From assembly GCA_910585895.1 (NCBI GenBank), contig CAJUHY010000015.1, positions 1 through 50,370 of the forward strand: a DNA stretch of 50,370 nucleotides, given 5' to 3'. This stretch comes from an uncultured Lachnospiraceae bacterium. Lineage in GTDB: Bacteria; Bacillota; Clostridia; Lachnospirales; Lachnospiraceae. Position 1 is the first letter of the stretch. The number at the start of each line of letters is the position of its first letter. This document shows positions 34,059 to 41,336 of the stretch, piece by piece. A program made the position numbers and the translations under genes. The notes beneath the pieces were generated by a model. That model was not told where the DNA came from. It searched no databases and was given only the letters and a program-made list of their open reading frames with translations.

Positions 34059-34116
34059 TGCTATATAGTATAAAATAATTGTTGACAAATAATATTATAT
34101 GCTATATAGTATTAAA
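34059..34116 (+). promoter_or_regulatory. PadR-operon promoter with two operator-like repeats
   Basis: TGCTATATAGTAT occurs twice, at 34059-34071 and 34100-34112, each with the palindromic core CTATATAG. Between and over them lies a sigma-A promoter: TTGACA at 34082-34087, 17-base spacer, TATAGT at 34105-34110. The second repeat covers the -10, which suits autorepression by the PadR protein encoded just downstream (inference). Confidence 0.7.
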
Positions 34117-34179
34117 CATAAAATAGTAATATAAAAAATATAATATTATTAAAGCAACAGCAAGTAAAGGAGTGATGGA

Positions 34180-34503
34180 ATGGTATTTAATACAGGTGCA
34201 GCTCTTTTGGACGCCATTGTTCTCGCGGTAGTGAGCAAAGAGAGAGAGGGCACATATGGTTACAAGATTACCCAGGATGTGCGGCAGGCAATTGAAGTAT
34301 CTGAGTCCACACTGTATCCGGTGCTGCGCAGGCTGCAGAAAGATGGCTGTCTGGAAGTCTATGATATGGAGTGCGGAGGAAGAAACCGCAGGTATTATAA
34401 GATTACGGACAGCGGCAGCGCACAGTTGGATTTATACCGGACAGAATGGGAAACTTATTCTTCTAAAATTACAATGTTATTTTCGGGAGGAGAGCTGGCA
34501 TGA
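34180..34503 (+). CDS. PadR-family transcriptional regulator
   Basis: This 107-aa winged-helix regulator contains the PadR signature YGYKITQDVRQAI, STLYPVLRRLQKDGCLEVYD, and GGRNRRYYKITDSG for the wing. The C-terminal helix (QLDLYRTEWETYSSKITMLF) is the short dimerisation type. It overlaps the next gene (ATGA), and the operon pattern PadR, DUF1700, DUF4097 is standard in Firmicutes. A pair of operator-like repeats and its own promoter lie upstream. Such regulators respond to phenolics, antibiotics or envelope stress, but the inducer here is not known. Confidence 0.93.
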   Translation: MVFNTGAALLDAIVLAVVSKEREGTYGYKITQDVRQAIEVSESTLYPVLRRLQKDGCLEVYDMECGGRNRRYYKITDSGSAQLDLYRTEWETYSSKITMLFSGGELA

Positions 34504-35195
34504 AAAAAGAGGATTTTATGAGGCGGCTGGAAACGCTGCTGGCAGACATATCAGAGGAAGAGAGACAGGAAGCGTTAGCTTACTATTGGAGTTATTTTGA
34601 AGATGCAGGGGAGGAGAATGAGGAGCGTATTTTGAGGGAACTGGAATCGCCGGAGAAGGTGGCGGCTACGATTAAAGCAGACCTTAAGGTAGATGCAAGA
34701 AAGGAAACCGGGGCTTTTACAGAGCATGGTTACGAAGATGAGCGTTTTGCAGGAAGCAGCCAAAGCATGGAAATTAAGAAGAAGCCTTCCCAGAGTAAGG
34801 GATGGAGCAGTTCTGGCGCAGATGAAAACCGCACATTGAAGATTGCATTGATTGTGGTCATTGCTGCAGTGACGAGCCCTATTTGGATAAGCCTTTTGGC
34901 GGGAATCGTTTCATTTATTGCGGCAGCAGTAGGGCTGGCATTTGGATTCATTGCTGCAGCCGTTGCGCTTTATATAACTGGAGGAGTATTGTTTGGAGTC
35001 GGAATCGGACAGATTGCTGTGGGAAGCATCGCCGTAGGCTTTGGTCTGGTGGGAGCGGCAATGTTTGTGTGGGCTGTGGCAATCCTGATTACAGTTTTTT
35101 GTGTGTGGCTTTGTGGAAAAGGCATTCCATGGCTTTGCAGAGGCATTGAAAGTTTGTGGAAGAAAGTATTTCCAGGGAAGGAGAAAGCAATATGA
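34500..35195 (+). CDS. DUF1700/HAAS-domain membrane protein
   Basis: This 231-aa protein has an N-terminal HAAS domain (residues 1-65: MKKEDFMRRLETLLADISEE through the YYWSYFEDAGEENEE helix and ELESPEKVAATIKADL). A charged linker follows. The C-terminal half has several glycine- and alanine-rich membrane spans (residues 115-215). These proteins pair with PadR regulators and DUF4097 partners and are thought to act in envelope-stress signalling. The HAAS domain may interact with PadR or another partner. It overlaps PadR by 4 bases and the next gene by 4, so all three are co-translated. Confidence 0.88.
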   Translation: MKKEDFMRRLETLLADISEEERQEALAYYWSYFEDAGEENEERILRELESPEKVAATIKADLKVDARKETGAFTEHGYEDERFAGSSQSMEIKKKPSQSKGWSSSGADENRTLKIALIVVIAAVTSPIWISLLAGIVSFIAAAVGLAFGFIAAAVALYITGGVLFGVGIGQIAVGSIAVGFGLVGAAMFVWAVAILITVFCVWLCGKGIPWLCRGIESLWKKVFPGKEKAI

Positions 35196-36172
35196 AGAAT
35201 TTTGTGAAAATTGCCCTGATTGTGGCGTTAATATTGGTAGTCTTAGGAAGTGCTTGCTGTGCAGTCAGCCTGGGGATTGGCTTCAGTTTTGACGAGTTCT
35301 GGACAGAGGTGGAAGATGGAAAATACAGCTTTGGTCCAATTGAGAGTCTGAGTGATGTCGCCTGGGGCAACCGATTTAACTGGCGGGATGACGGTGAAAG
35401 CTGGCAGAGTGAGGAAACTGAGGATTTTATATTCCGGTGGCAGGGAGAAGAAGGAGCTTCCCCTGTGAAAAAACTGGATTTGGAGGTTTATTATGGCTCG
35501 GTGGACATTGTGGAGAACACAGAGAATCAAGAGGTAATTCAGGTAACGGTAGAGTACCGCAAAAAGAACCATCGGCGTAAGGTAGAGGTGCTTCAGGATG
35601 GTGATACTTTGAAAATTGTGGAAACAGGAAGTAAGCGCAGCAGAAATAATGACAGCACCAGGATTACAATTTGCATTCCTGGCGCTATGATGGAGGAAAG
35701 TTATCGCATGAATGAACTTTCCCTGAAGCAGGGGGCCGGGGATATCTCGGTGTATATGCCCTTGCTGGCAGAGAAAATTGACATCAGGGTTAATGCCGGC
35801 GAGTGTCAGGTAGAGTCAAAACTCCGTGCTCTGCAGGAGTTTAGGGCGGATATGGGCACAGGGGAGATGGACCTGTCATCAGTTGATGCTTCTAAGGTAA
35901 TCTTGGATGCAGGTGTCGGAGAAATCGAAACTGCCAGTCTTACAGCAGACGAGATTTATGTTGACTGTGGGGTTGGCTCTATTGATGCCATGGTTGACGG
36001 GCGCGAGCAGGATTATAATTATGATATTTCCTGCAATGTGGGCGAGGTTACGATAGGTGACAATGATTACGCAGGCCTTGGAACCACCAAGAGGATAGAC
36101 AATTCTGCTGATAGGAGGATGGAGATTAAGTGCAATATAGGTGAGGTGGATATCTCGTTTAGGGACGAGTAA
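35192..36172 (+). CDS. DUF4097-family membrane-anchored beta-helix protein
   Basis: This 326-aa protein has one N-terminal membrane anchor (residues 5-28: IALIVALILVVLGSACCAV). The C-terminal beta-rich domain of DUF4097 type has ladder-like repeats, DISVYMPLLAEKIDIRVNAG, then ADMGTGEMDLSSVD and DAGVGEIETASLT. These repeats probably form a right-handed beta-solenoid on the extracytoplasmic side. The ATG at 35192 overlaps the previous stop (ATGA); an ORF start 36 bases upstream is discarded. It completes the PadR operon and ends two bases before the convergent ABC permease, with no room for a terminator between them. Confidence 0.88.
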   Translation: MKNFVKIALIVALILVVLGSACCAVSLGIGFSFDEFWTEVEDGKYSFGPIESLSDVAWGNRFNWRDDGESWQSEETEDFIFRWQGEEGASPVKKLDLEVYYGSVDIVENTENQEVIQVTVEYRKKNHRRKVEVLQDGDTLKIVETGSKRSRNNDSTRITICIPGAMMEESYRMNELSLKQGAGDISVYMPLLAEKIDIRVNAGECQVESKLRALQEFRADMGTGEMDLSSVDASKVILDAGVGEIETASLTADEIYVDCGVGSIDAMVDGREQDYNYDISCNVGEVTIGDNDYAGLGTTKRIDNSADRRMEIKCNIGEVDISFRDE

Positions 36173-36174
36173 CT

Positions 36175-36873
36175 CTACTCCAATCCACATTTGCGGTATG
36201 TGGCAGTGAACAGCGCTGCGAAGAGCAGGATGTTTGCTGCCATAATGGCAATGCTGCTATACCTGGGCGGTAGGCTGTTAATATGGTTTAACATTTGGCT
36301 GATTTGTTCCGTGTAGGTTATTTTTGCTATTTTGCCAATTGTGTCGTTGAATAATGACATCATGGGCAGGAAGGAAAAAACCATCATCACAGGTATGGTA
36401 ACCGAGGTTGCCATCATCTGCGTCTTGCTGAAAGTTCCGATAGCTGCTCCCGCCAGCAAAGATGACAGTATGCCGGTTGCCATAATGCTCAAGAAAACCA
36501 GGCGTTCCCTGGGACTATAGCTGCCGGGAATGCAGATAATGGCAGCGCCAATCATACATGCGAACCAGGTATAGCTGCCGATGCCCAAAAGGTATTCATA
36601 TGGTTTTACATTGGACATCATCAGTACACGGAGCGTGTTTTTCTCTTTCTCTTCGGAGATAATCGCGGCCATGCTGGTCAGCGGGGCCATGCCTATGTAC
36701 ATTGTGGCAAACAGGTTTACAAAGAAATTCCGGGGCATCTCATTAATTTTGACGGTATTGCACATGATTAATGTGAGTATGGGAAACATGATAAACTGAA
36801 TGAAAATGGTCTTATTTTTCAGTGTATCCCGGATTTGTTTTTTAAAAATGGCAACGATATTATTCATGTTCAT
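36175..36873 (-). CDS. ABC-2 type transporter permease
   Basis: This 232-aa membrane protein has about six hydrophobic segments. The first half shows PLTSMAAIISEEKEKNTLRVL, the signature of ABC-2 permeases, and FLPMMSLFNDTIGKIAK near the C-terminus. With the adjacent ATPase it forms an exporter for lipids, drugs or peptides. The pair is driven by the LytTR/DUF3021 genes upstream in the same operon. It overlaps the ATPase gene by 14 bases. Its 3' end directly abuts the convergent DUF4097 gene. Confidence 0.9.
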   Translation of the reverse strand: MNMNNIVAIFKKQIRDTLKNKTIFIQFIMFPILTLIMCNTVKINEMPRNFFVNLFATMYIGMAPLTSMAAIISEEKEKNTLRVLMMSNVKPYEYLLGIGSYTWFACMIGAAIICIPGSYSPRERLVFLSIMATGILSSLLAGAAIGTFSKTQMMATSVTIPVMMVFSFLPMMSLFNDTIGKIAKITYTEQISQMLNHINSLPPRYSSIAIMAANILLFAALFTATYRKCGLE

Positions 36874-37717
36874 TTAACCCCTTTCCGGTAAGTTCAATAA
36901 AAACAGTTTCCAGTGTCGGTTCCGTTGAGTGGATGGTGGCGATCATGTCTTTTTCCAGATATTCTTTCATGGGTATAGCGGCGGCGCTGCCATTTTCCAG
37001 AACAATTTCTTCTCCATTTCTCAAAGTTATTTTAAGCCTGTTAAGGTGATTGTATTTCTGGCAGATATCTGAGGGGATTCCGCCATCTATGATTTGGCCT
37101 TTCTGCAGAAGCGCCACATGGTCACATAGACTTTGCGCCTCAAACATGTTATGTGTTGTGAGAAAGATAGTGCAGCCTTTCTTTTTTTGTTCCAGCAGCA
37201 TATGGTGGATTTCTTTTGTTGTGACCGGATCAAGTCCGGCGGTTGGTTCGTCCAGAAAAAGTATGCTGGCATTGTTCATTAGCGCCCGAGCCAGCGACAG
37301 GCGGTTCTTCATACCTTTGGAAAGCTTGCAGACGGCTGTGTTTCCGGCTTCATACAGACCGATATTTTTTAATATTTCTGGTATCACACTGTGGGAAATA
37401 TGGTAAATATCCGCATAAAAAGACAGGTTGTTGCGGACAGAGAGCCGCTCATACAAACCAAGATTGTCCATCATTGTGCCGGTTTGCCGATGTTCCAGAG
37501 CGCTCAGTTTCCTGGTGTCTTTGCCGAGGAGTTCAGCGTGCCCATCGTTTTGTGCAAGCTGCCCGGTCAATATTTTTATCAGCGTAGTTTTTCCGGCTCC
37601 CGAAGGTCCCAGTAATCCGAAGATTTCCCCGGATTCCACATGGAGCGTTACCTTGTCTAAAATCTGTTGTCCGGCAAAGCTGTGGGAGATATTTTCTGCT
37701 AAAAGAGCATAGTTCAT
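36860..37717 (-). CDS. ABC transporter ATP-binding protein
   Basis: This 285-aa ATPase has Walker A GPSGAGKTTLI, Q-loop region, signature KLSKGMKNRLSLARAL, Walker B ILFLDEPTAGLDP, and the H-loop in LTTHNMFEA. The C-terminal extension of about 60 residues (LKITLRNGEEIVLENG) is typical of export-type DrrA/CcmA-like subunits. The cognate permease follows with overlap. It overlaps the DUF3021 gene by 4 bases at its 5' end, so the operon is tightly coupled. Confidence 0.93.
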   Translation of the reverse strand: MNYALLAENISHSFAGQQILDKVTLHVESGEIFGLLGPSGAGKTTLIKILTGQLAQNDGHAELLGKDTRKLSALEHRQTGTMMDNLGLYERLSVRNNLSFYADIYHISHSVIPEILKNIGLYEAGNTAVCKLSKGMKNRLSLARALMNNASILFLDEPTAGLDPVTTKEIHHMLLEQKKKGCTIFLTTHNMFEAQSLCDHVALLQKGQIIDGGIPSDICQKYNHLNRLKITLRNGEEIVLENGSAAAIPMKEYLEKDMIATIHSTEPTLETVFIELTGKGLNEHE

Positions 37718-38196
37718 GATTTTTGTCCCTCCTTTTTTTTCAGGCGTTTCAGTGCAGATTCCATTTGTTGGTTTTCAATTTTTTCCTTTATCGCCATGAC
37801 AAGATAGCTTCCTCCAAATGAGATTCCAAAGCAGACAAAAAACATTGCCCAGGGCTGCCACATATCTGCAGGAAACCAATGGAATGTTACCGCAAAGGCT
37901 GCAATAATCATAATTACTGCAGCTAACATGCACAGAGTTCGCAGCCAGATGGCCATAGTTTTGAAAAGCACATCGGTGAAAAACAGTATTCGTATGCCTG
38001 CAATCAGGAAAGAGATCAGGAGGAACTGAAAACAAATTCCAGTTGGCAAACCTTGATTTCCTAATGCAAACATGGCGGATAAATTTTTTGCGGATTCCCC
38101 GAACAATAGGCAGAATATGTTGAGTATCACAGTTGTAAGGCCAAAGAGAGTCAACGCTTGCGCAAGATAATCAAATATAGTTTTTCTTTCTTCCAT
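37714..38196 (-). CDS. DUF3021-family membrane protein
   Basis: This 160-aa membrane protein has four hydrophobic spans (around residues 10-30, 45-70, 80-105 and 115-135), with a basic C-terminal tail. DUF3021 proteins pair with a LytTR-only DNA-binding protein, as here, and are thought to hold or modulate it at the membrane. The downstream ABC exporter genes fit a self-contained sensing-and-export unit (inference). It starts two bases after the LytTR gene and overlaps the ATPase gene by 4 bases. Confidence 0.85.
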   Translation of the reverse strand: MEERKTIFDYLAQALTLFGLTTVILNIFCLLFGESAKNLSAMFALGNQGLPTGICFQFLLISFLIAGIRILFFTDVLFKTMAIWLRTLCMLAAVIMIIAAFAVTFHWFPADMWQPWAMFFVCFGISFGGSYLVMAIKEKIENQQMESALKRLKKKEGQKS

Positions 38197-38198
38197 TG

Positions 38199-38639
38199 TT
38201 AAATCACCCCTAATCTCTTTTTTAATTTATCTGCATATTGTCTGGAAGCTATAATTTGTTCGCCGTTGGACATGGTAATGCGGATTTTTCTGTTGATGTC
38301 GGCTTTTAAAGACTGGATATCTGCCAGACGGATGAGGAACGATTTGCTTACGCGCACAAAACCGTATTCATCAAGCTGCTGTTCCAGTTCATAGAGCTTA
38401 AAGTCAGACTCATATATTTCCCTGGAGGTATAAATAAAGCATTTTCTTTCCACGCTCTCAATATAGATGATTTCAGCCATGTCCAGAAAACGTATTTCGC
38501 CATTTCGTTTAACGGTCAGCTGATGGTCCATCATGCGCAGCGCTGCCAGAAGCTTTTCTATCTCTGGCGTCAATTGCCGGCAGGTAACAGCAATGCTTAA
38601 ATCTGTGGTTTTCTCATCAACGATAATTTCAATTTTCAA
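38199..38639 (-). CDS. LytTR-domain DNA-binding regulator
   Basis: This 146-aa protein has a LytTR domain at residues 45-145, with GEIRFLDMAEIIYIESVERK, the SDFKLYELEQQLDEYGFVRV segment and the closing NGEQIIASRQYADKLKKRLGV. There is no receiver domain, so it is not a two-component regulator. Residues 1-40 form a short N-terminal helix-strand part that may contact DUF3021. It heads the operon and probably autoregulates it. A promoter on the minus strand (38695-38722) precedes it. Confidence 0.9.
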   Translation of the reverse strand: MKIEIIVDEKTTDLSIAVTCRQLTPEIEKLLAALRMMDHQLTVKRNGEIRFLDMAEIIYIESVERKCFIYTSREIYESDFKLYELEQQLDEYGFVRVSKSFLIRLADIQSLKADINRKIRITMSNGEQIIASRQYADKLKKRLGVI

Positions 38640-38694
38640 TATTCCACCGCCTTGTACTATAAGTCTGCAGCCTGGTAAAACAGGTCACAGGCTT

Positions 38695-38722
38695 ATTATA
38701 CGCAATTTGCCGGGAGAATCAA
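38695..38722 (-). promoter_or_regulatory. Promoter of the LytTR/DUF3021/ABC operon
   Basis: On the minus strand: TTGATT (38722-38717), a 16-base spacer, then TATAAT (38700-38695). It is divergent from the methyltransferase promoter, which overlaps the same 170-base gap. Confidence 0.6.
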
Positions 38723-38759
38723 TCGGTTGGTACATATGCTGCCGCATTTGCATCATAAG

Positions 38760-38787
38760 TTGCAATATCTACGGGATGTGTTATACT
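38760..38787 (+). promoter_or_regulatory. Promoter of the orphan DNA methyltransferase
   Basis: TTGCAA at 38760-38765, a 16-base spacer, then TATACT at 38782-38787. It lies about 26 bases before the start codon. Confidence 0.6.
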
Positions 38788-38812
38788 GAATGAAAAAATT
38801 TGGAGGAATTGC

Positions 38813-40162
38813 ATGAGTACAGAGCCTCTTGAAAAATATGAATTAACATGGCCAGGTAAAAAAGCAGCGGCGGCAGAAGCCGATAAGCTTTCGCAAAAAA
38901 TACTGATTCCCTGCCGGGAGGAAAGCAGGGAATGGGATACAACAGAGAATCTCTATATTGAGGGGGAAAATCTGCAGGTTTTGAAGCTTTTGCAAGATAA
39001 ATATTATGGTGCAGTGAGAGTGATTTACATCGATCCGCCTTACAATACCGGAAATGATTTTATCTATCATGATGATTTTGCGCATTCCGGCTGGTGCAGT
39101 ATGATGTATGTGCGGCTGCTGTTGGCAAGAAATCTGCTTGCTGAAGACGGTGTGATTTTCATAAGTATTGATGAGAATGAGCAGGCAAATCTTAAGCAAA
39201 TTTGTAATGAGGTGTTTGGGGAGGAGAATTATCTCAACCATTTTGTATGGGTTTCCAATATGACCGGTCGGCAGATTTCTGGGCATGGTGCGGCAAAGAC
39301 CTGGGAAAGTATTTTTGCATATGCAAAAAATATCGAGCATTCGCCCAGCCTTACAGTAGATGTGGAGTTTGCAAAGGAGAAAATGCCTGATGTTTATAAG
39401 GGATTCCACAAAGATATCCGCACGGATGCTTATGGAAGTTTTGCTGTGGGCGATACGCTTTACAATCATAACCGCAAGTTTAATGAGGAGACCAGACCTA
39501 CGTTAGTGTTCAGCATTTTTTACAATCCAGAGACCGGAGAAATTGTGACAGGCGATATAGGGCAGGCAATGCCGGGATTTGTTGAACTGCCGCCACATGT
39601 TAACGGCGATGGAGTTCACAAATACCATGCCTGGAGATGGTCAAGGAAAAAGATTGCCAGAGAAAGCAGGGAACTGATTGTGCTGCCTACGTCAAACGGA
39701 CGTTATGGAATTTATACAAAAATCAGAAATTACAGGACTACATTGCTAAAAGATATTATTACGAATATTCCCAATGGTGATTCCGAATTAAGTAAACTAT
39801 TTGGCGGCAGTAAATATTTTGACTATCCCAAATCAACAGACCTGATGAAAGTATTGGTCGGCGCGGTGGACGATAAGGAAGCGCTTGTGCTGGATTTTTT
39901 TTCTGGTTCCGCTACCACGGCGGAAGCAGTCATGCAAATGAATGCGGAAGACAAAGGCAGACGCAGGTTTATCATGGTGCAGGTTCCGGAAGTTTGTGAT
40001 GAAAAAAGCGAAGCATATAAAGCCGGATATCAGAATATCTGTGAAATTGGAAAAGAACGGATTCGCCGCGCCGGTGATAAGATTAAGGCGAAGTATTCCG
40101 GGGAAAATGCAGCTTTGGATATTGGATTTAAAGTGCTGAAATTGGCAGGTTCTGATGAATGA
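38813..40162 (+). CDS. Type III Mod-like DNA methyltransferase, orphan and C-terminally short
   Basis: This 449-aa beta-class N6-adenine (or N4-cytosine) methyltransferase has motif IV VIYIDPPYNTGNDF at about residue 70 and motif I DFFSGSATTAEAVMQM at about 360. A target-recognition region lies between. The family-specific RRFIMVQVPE and IGKERIRRAG follow. It ends at DIGFKVLKL, where full Mod proteins usually run on by 100-200 residues. The Res restriction subunit is absent on both sides. It therefore looks like a solitary methyltransferase, shortened at the C-terminus. TTGGAGG precedes the ATG by 6 bases. Activity is plausible because both catalytic motifs are intact. Confidence 0.85.
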   Translation: MSTEPLEKYELTWPGKKAAAAEADKLSQKILIPCREESREWDTTENLYIEGENLQVLKLLQDKYYGAVRVIYIDPPYNTGNDFIYHDDFAHSGWCSMMYVRLLLARNLLAEDGVIFISIDENEQANLKQICNEVFGEENYLNHFVWVSNMTGRQISGHGAAKTWESIFAYAKNIEHSPSLTVDVEFAKEKMPDVYKGFHKDIRTDAYGSFAVGDTLYNHNRKFNEETRPTLVFSIFYNPETGEIVTGDIGQAMPGFVELPPHVNGDGVHKYHAWRWSRKKIARESRELIVLPTSNGRYGIYTKIRNYRTTLLKDIITNIPNGDSELSKLFGGSKYFDYPKSTDLMKVLVGAVDDKEALVLDFFSGSATTAEAVMQMNAEDKGRRRFIMVQVPEVCDEKSEAYKAGYQNICEIGKERIRRAGDKIKAKYSGENAALDIGFKVLKLAGSDE

Positions 40163-40205
40163 GAACTATCAGCAAAGAATTTAAAAGCGAGGAGCGTGAT
40201 TTAAG

Positions 40206-41123
40206 TTGGAGACGGAAAGGAAACTGCGGGGGCTGATACTTTCCATGCGCGAACTGAATATCGCACAGGCAGATGACCCGGAGCGTTTTGTTATGGATGA
40301 TGGCCTCACGGAGCTTTTAGACGGTTTGTATCGCTATGGCGTGCAGATAATTAACCTTGACATGTTCGCAGCAGACAGCCCAAAGAAGCTGCAGGTAATT
40401 TTGGAACTCCATCGGCTGCAGCCAGAGCATTGCCTGCTGCTTGCCTCAACCGACCGTGTTCTTTCTATAATAGACAGGATGGAGATGGCAAGCCTTGGTT
40501 ACCTCAATCCACAGATTCCCGGGCAGAAGCTCTCACAGGCGAAAATGCTGGTGGAGAATTTTGAGGAAGTCGATTTTCATTTCTTAGAGCGTGTGTACCA
40601 GAGAAAGCATGGCATTCCCTGGACTGTGATAGAGACACGGCGGTGCTTCCTGCGGGAGATGACGCTGGAGGATTTGGATGATTTATATGCGATGTACCAG
40701 GGAAAGAGCATCACGCAGTATATGGAAGGTTTGTACGAAGACCGGAAGAAGGAGGAAGAATATACCAGGGCATATATTGAGAATATGTATCATTTCTATG
40801 GCTATGGCATGTGGCTGGCGGTTGATAAAGTTACCGGGAAATTAATTGGACGTGCGGGTTTAAACAGTCTGCAGCTGCATGGGAAGCCGGCATTGGAAAT
40901 GGGTTATGTGATTGGTGAAGAGTTTCAGAATCAGGGTTATGCCACGGAACTTTGCCGGGAAATTTTGCGTTTTGCAGAGAATGAAACGGGATTTGAGGAG
41001 GTGCATTGCCTGATTCACAAAGATAATCAGGTGTCCATCCATCTGGTCCAAAATTTAGGTTTTATCTGGCAGGAAGAGCTTAAAGTGCAGGGAAAACTGC
41101 TGCAGAGATACACAAAAGCATAG
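40206..41123 (+). CDS. GNAT acetyltransferase with N-terminal HAD-like region
   Basis: This 305-aa protein has a C-terminal RimJ/RimL-type GNAT domain (residues 145-300). Acetyl-CoA-binding sequence lies around EFQNQGYATELCREIL and the domain ends with VSIHLVQNLGFIWQEEL. The N-terminal 115 residues resemble a degraded HAD-like domain (CLLLASTDRVLSIIDRMEMA, LGYLNPQIPGQKLSQAKML), without visible catalytic Asp pairs. The start is a TTG with AGGAG about 11 bases upstream; the first in-frame ATG is 12 codons in. It is 43 bases from the methyltransferase and probably co-transcribed. Substrate unknown. Confidence 0.8.
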   Translation: METERKLRGLILSMRELNIAQADDPERFVMDDGLTELLDGLYRYGVQIINLDMFAADSPKKLQVILELHRLQPEHCLLLASTDRVLSIIDRMEMASLGYLNPQIPGQKLSQAKMLVENFEEVDFHFLERVYQRKHGIPWTVIETRRCFLREMTLEDLDDLYAMYQGKSITQYMEGLYEDRKKEEEYTRAYIENMYHFYGYGMWLAVDKVTGKLIGRAGLNSLQLHGKPALEMGYVIGEEFQNQGYATELCREILRFAENETGFEEVHCLIHKDNQVSIHLVQNLGFIWQEELKVQGKLLQRYTKA

Positions 41124-41127
41124 AAAC

Positions 41128-41245
41128 TTGAGTTTTGCCATTTTTTATAATAACTGATATCTTAATACCAAAAGGTCTTGCTGCCTTTGGCAGCATAGAC
41201 ATCTTGCACAAAAAGCGCTATGAATTACAAAATGAGGGAACTCAA
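41128..41245. repeat. MITE-like element, copy 2 (118 bp)
   Basis: It has terminal inverted repeats beginning TTGAGTT at both ends (41128 rightwards and 41245 leftwards). Both continue into a CATTTT-rich block. The interior shares ATAACTGATAT and TACCAAAAGGTCTTGC with copy 1, and adds a CTGCC-TTT-GGCAG hairpin. It starts four bases after the GNAT stop codon, again in a 3' intergenic site. Confidence 0.65.
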
Positions 41246-41257
41246 ATAAAGAAATGA

Positions 41258-41286
41258 TTGCAATTTCTTAAAATATTATCTATAAT
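41258..41286 (+). promoter_or_regulatory. Sigma-A promoter of the (p)ppGpp synthetase gene
   Basis: TTGCAA at 41258-41263, a 17-base spacer and TATAAT at 41281-41286. It lies just outside the MITE-like element, about 50 bases before the start codon. Confidence 0.8.
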
Positions 41287-41336
41287 GGAGATTACCTACA
41301 ATTTTACGAGGATAGCAGAATAGGCAGGATGGTGAG

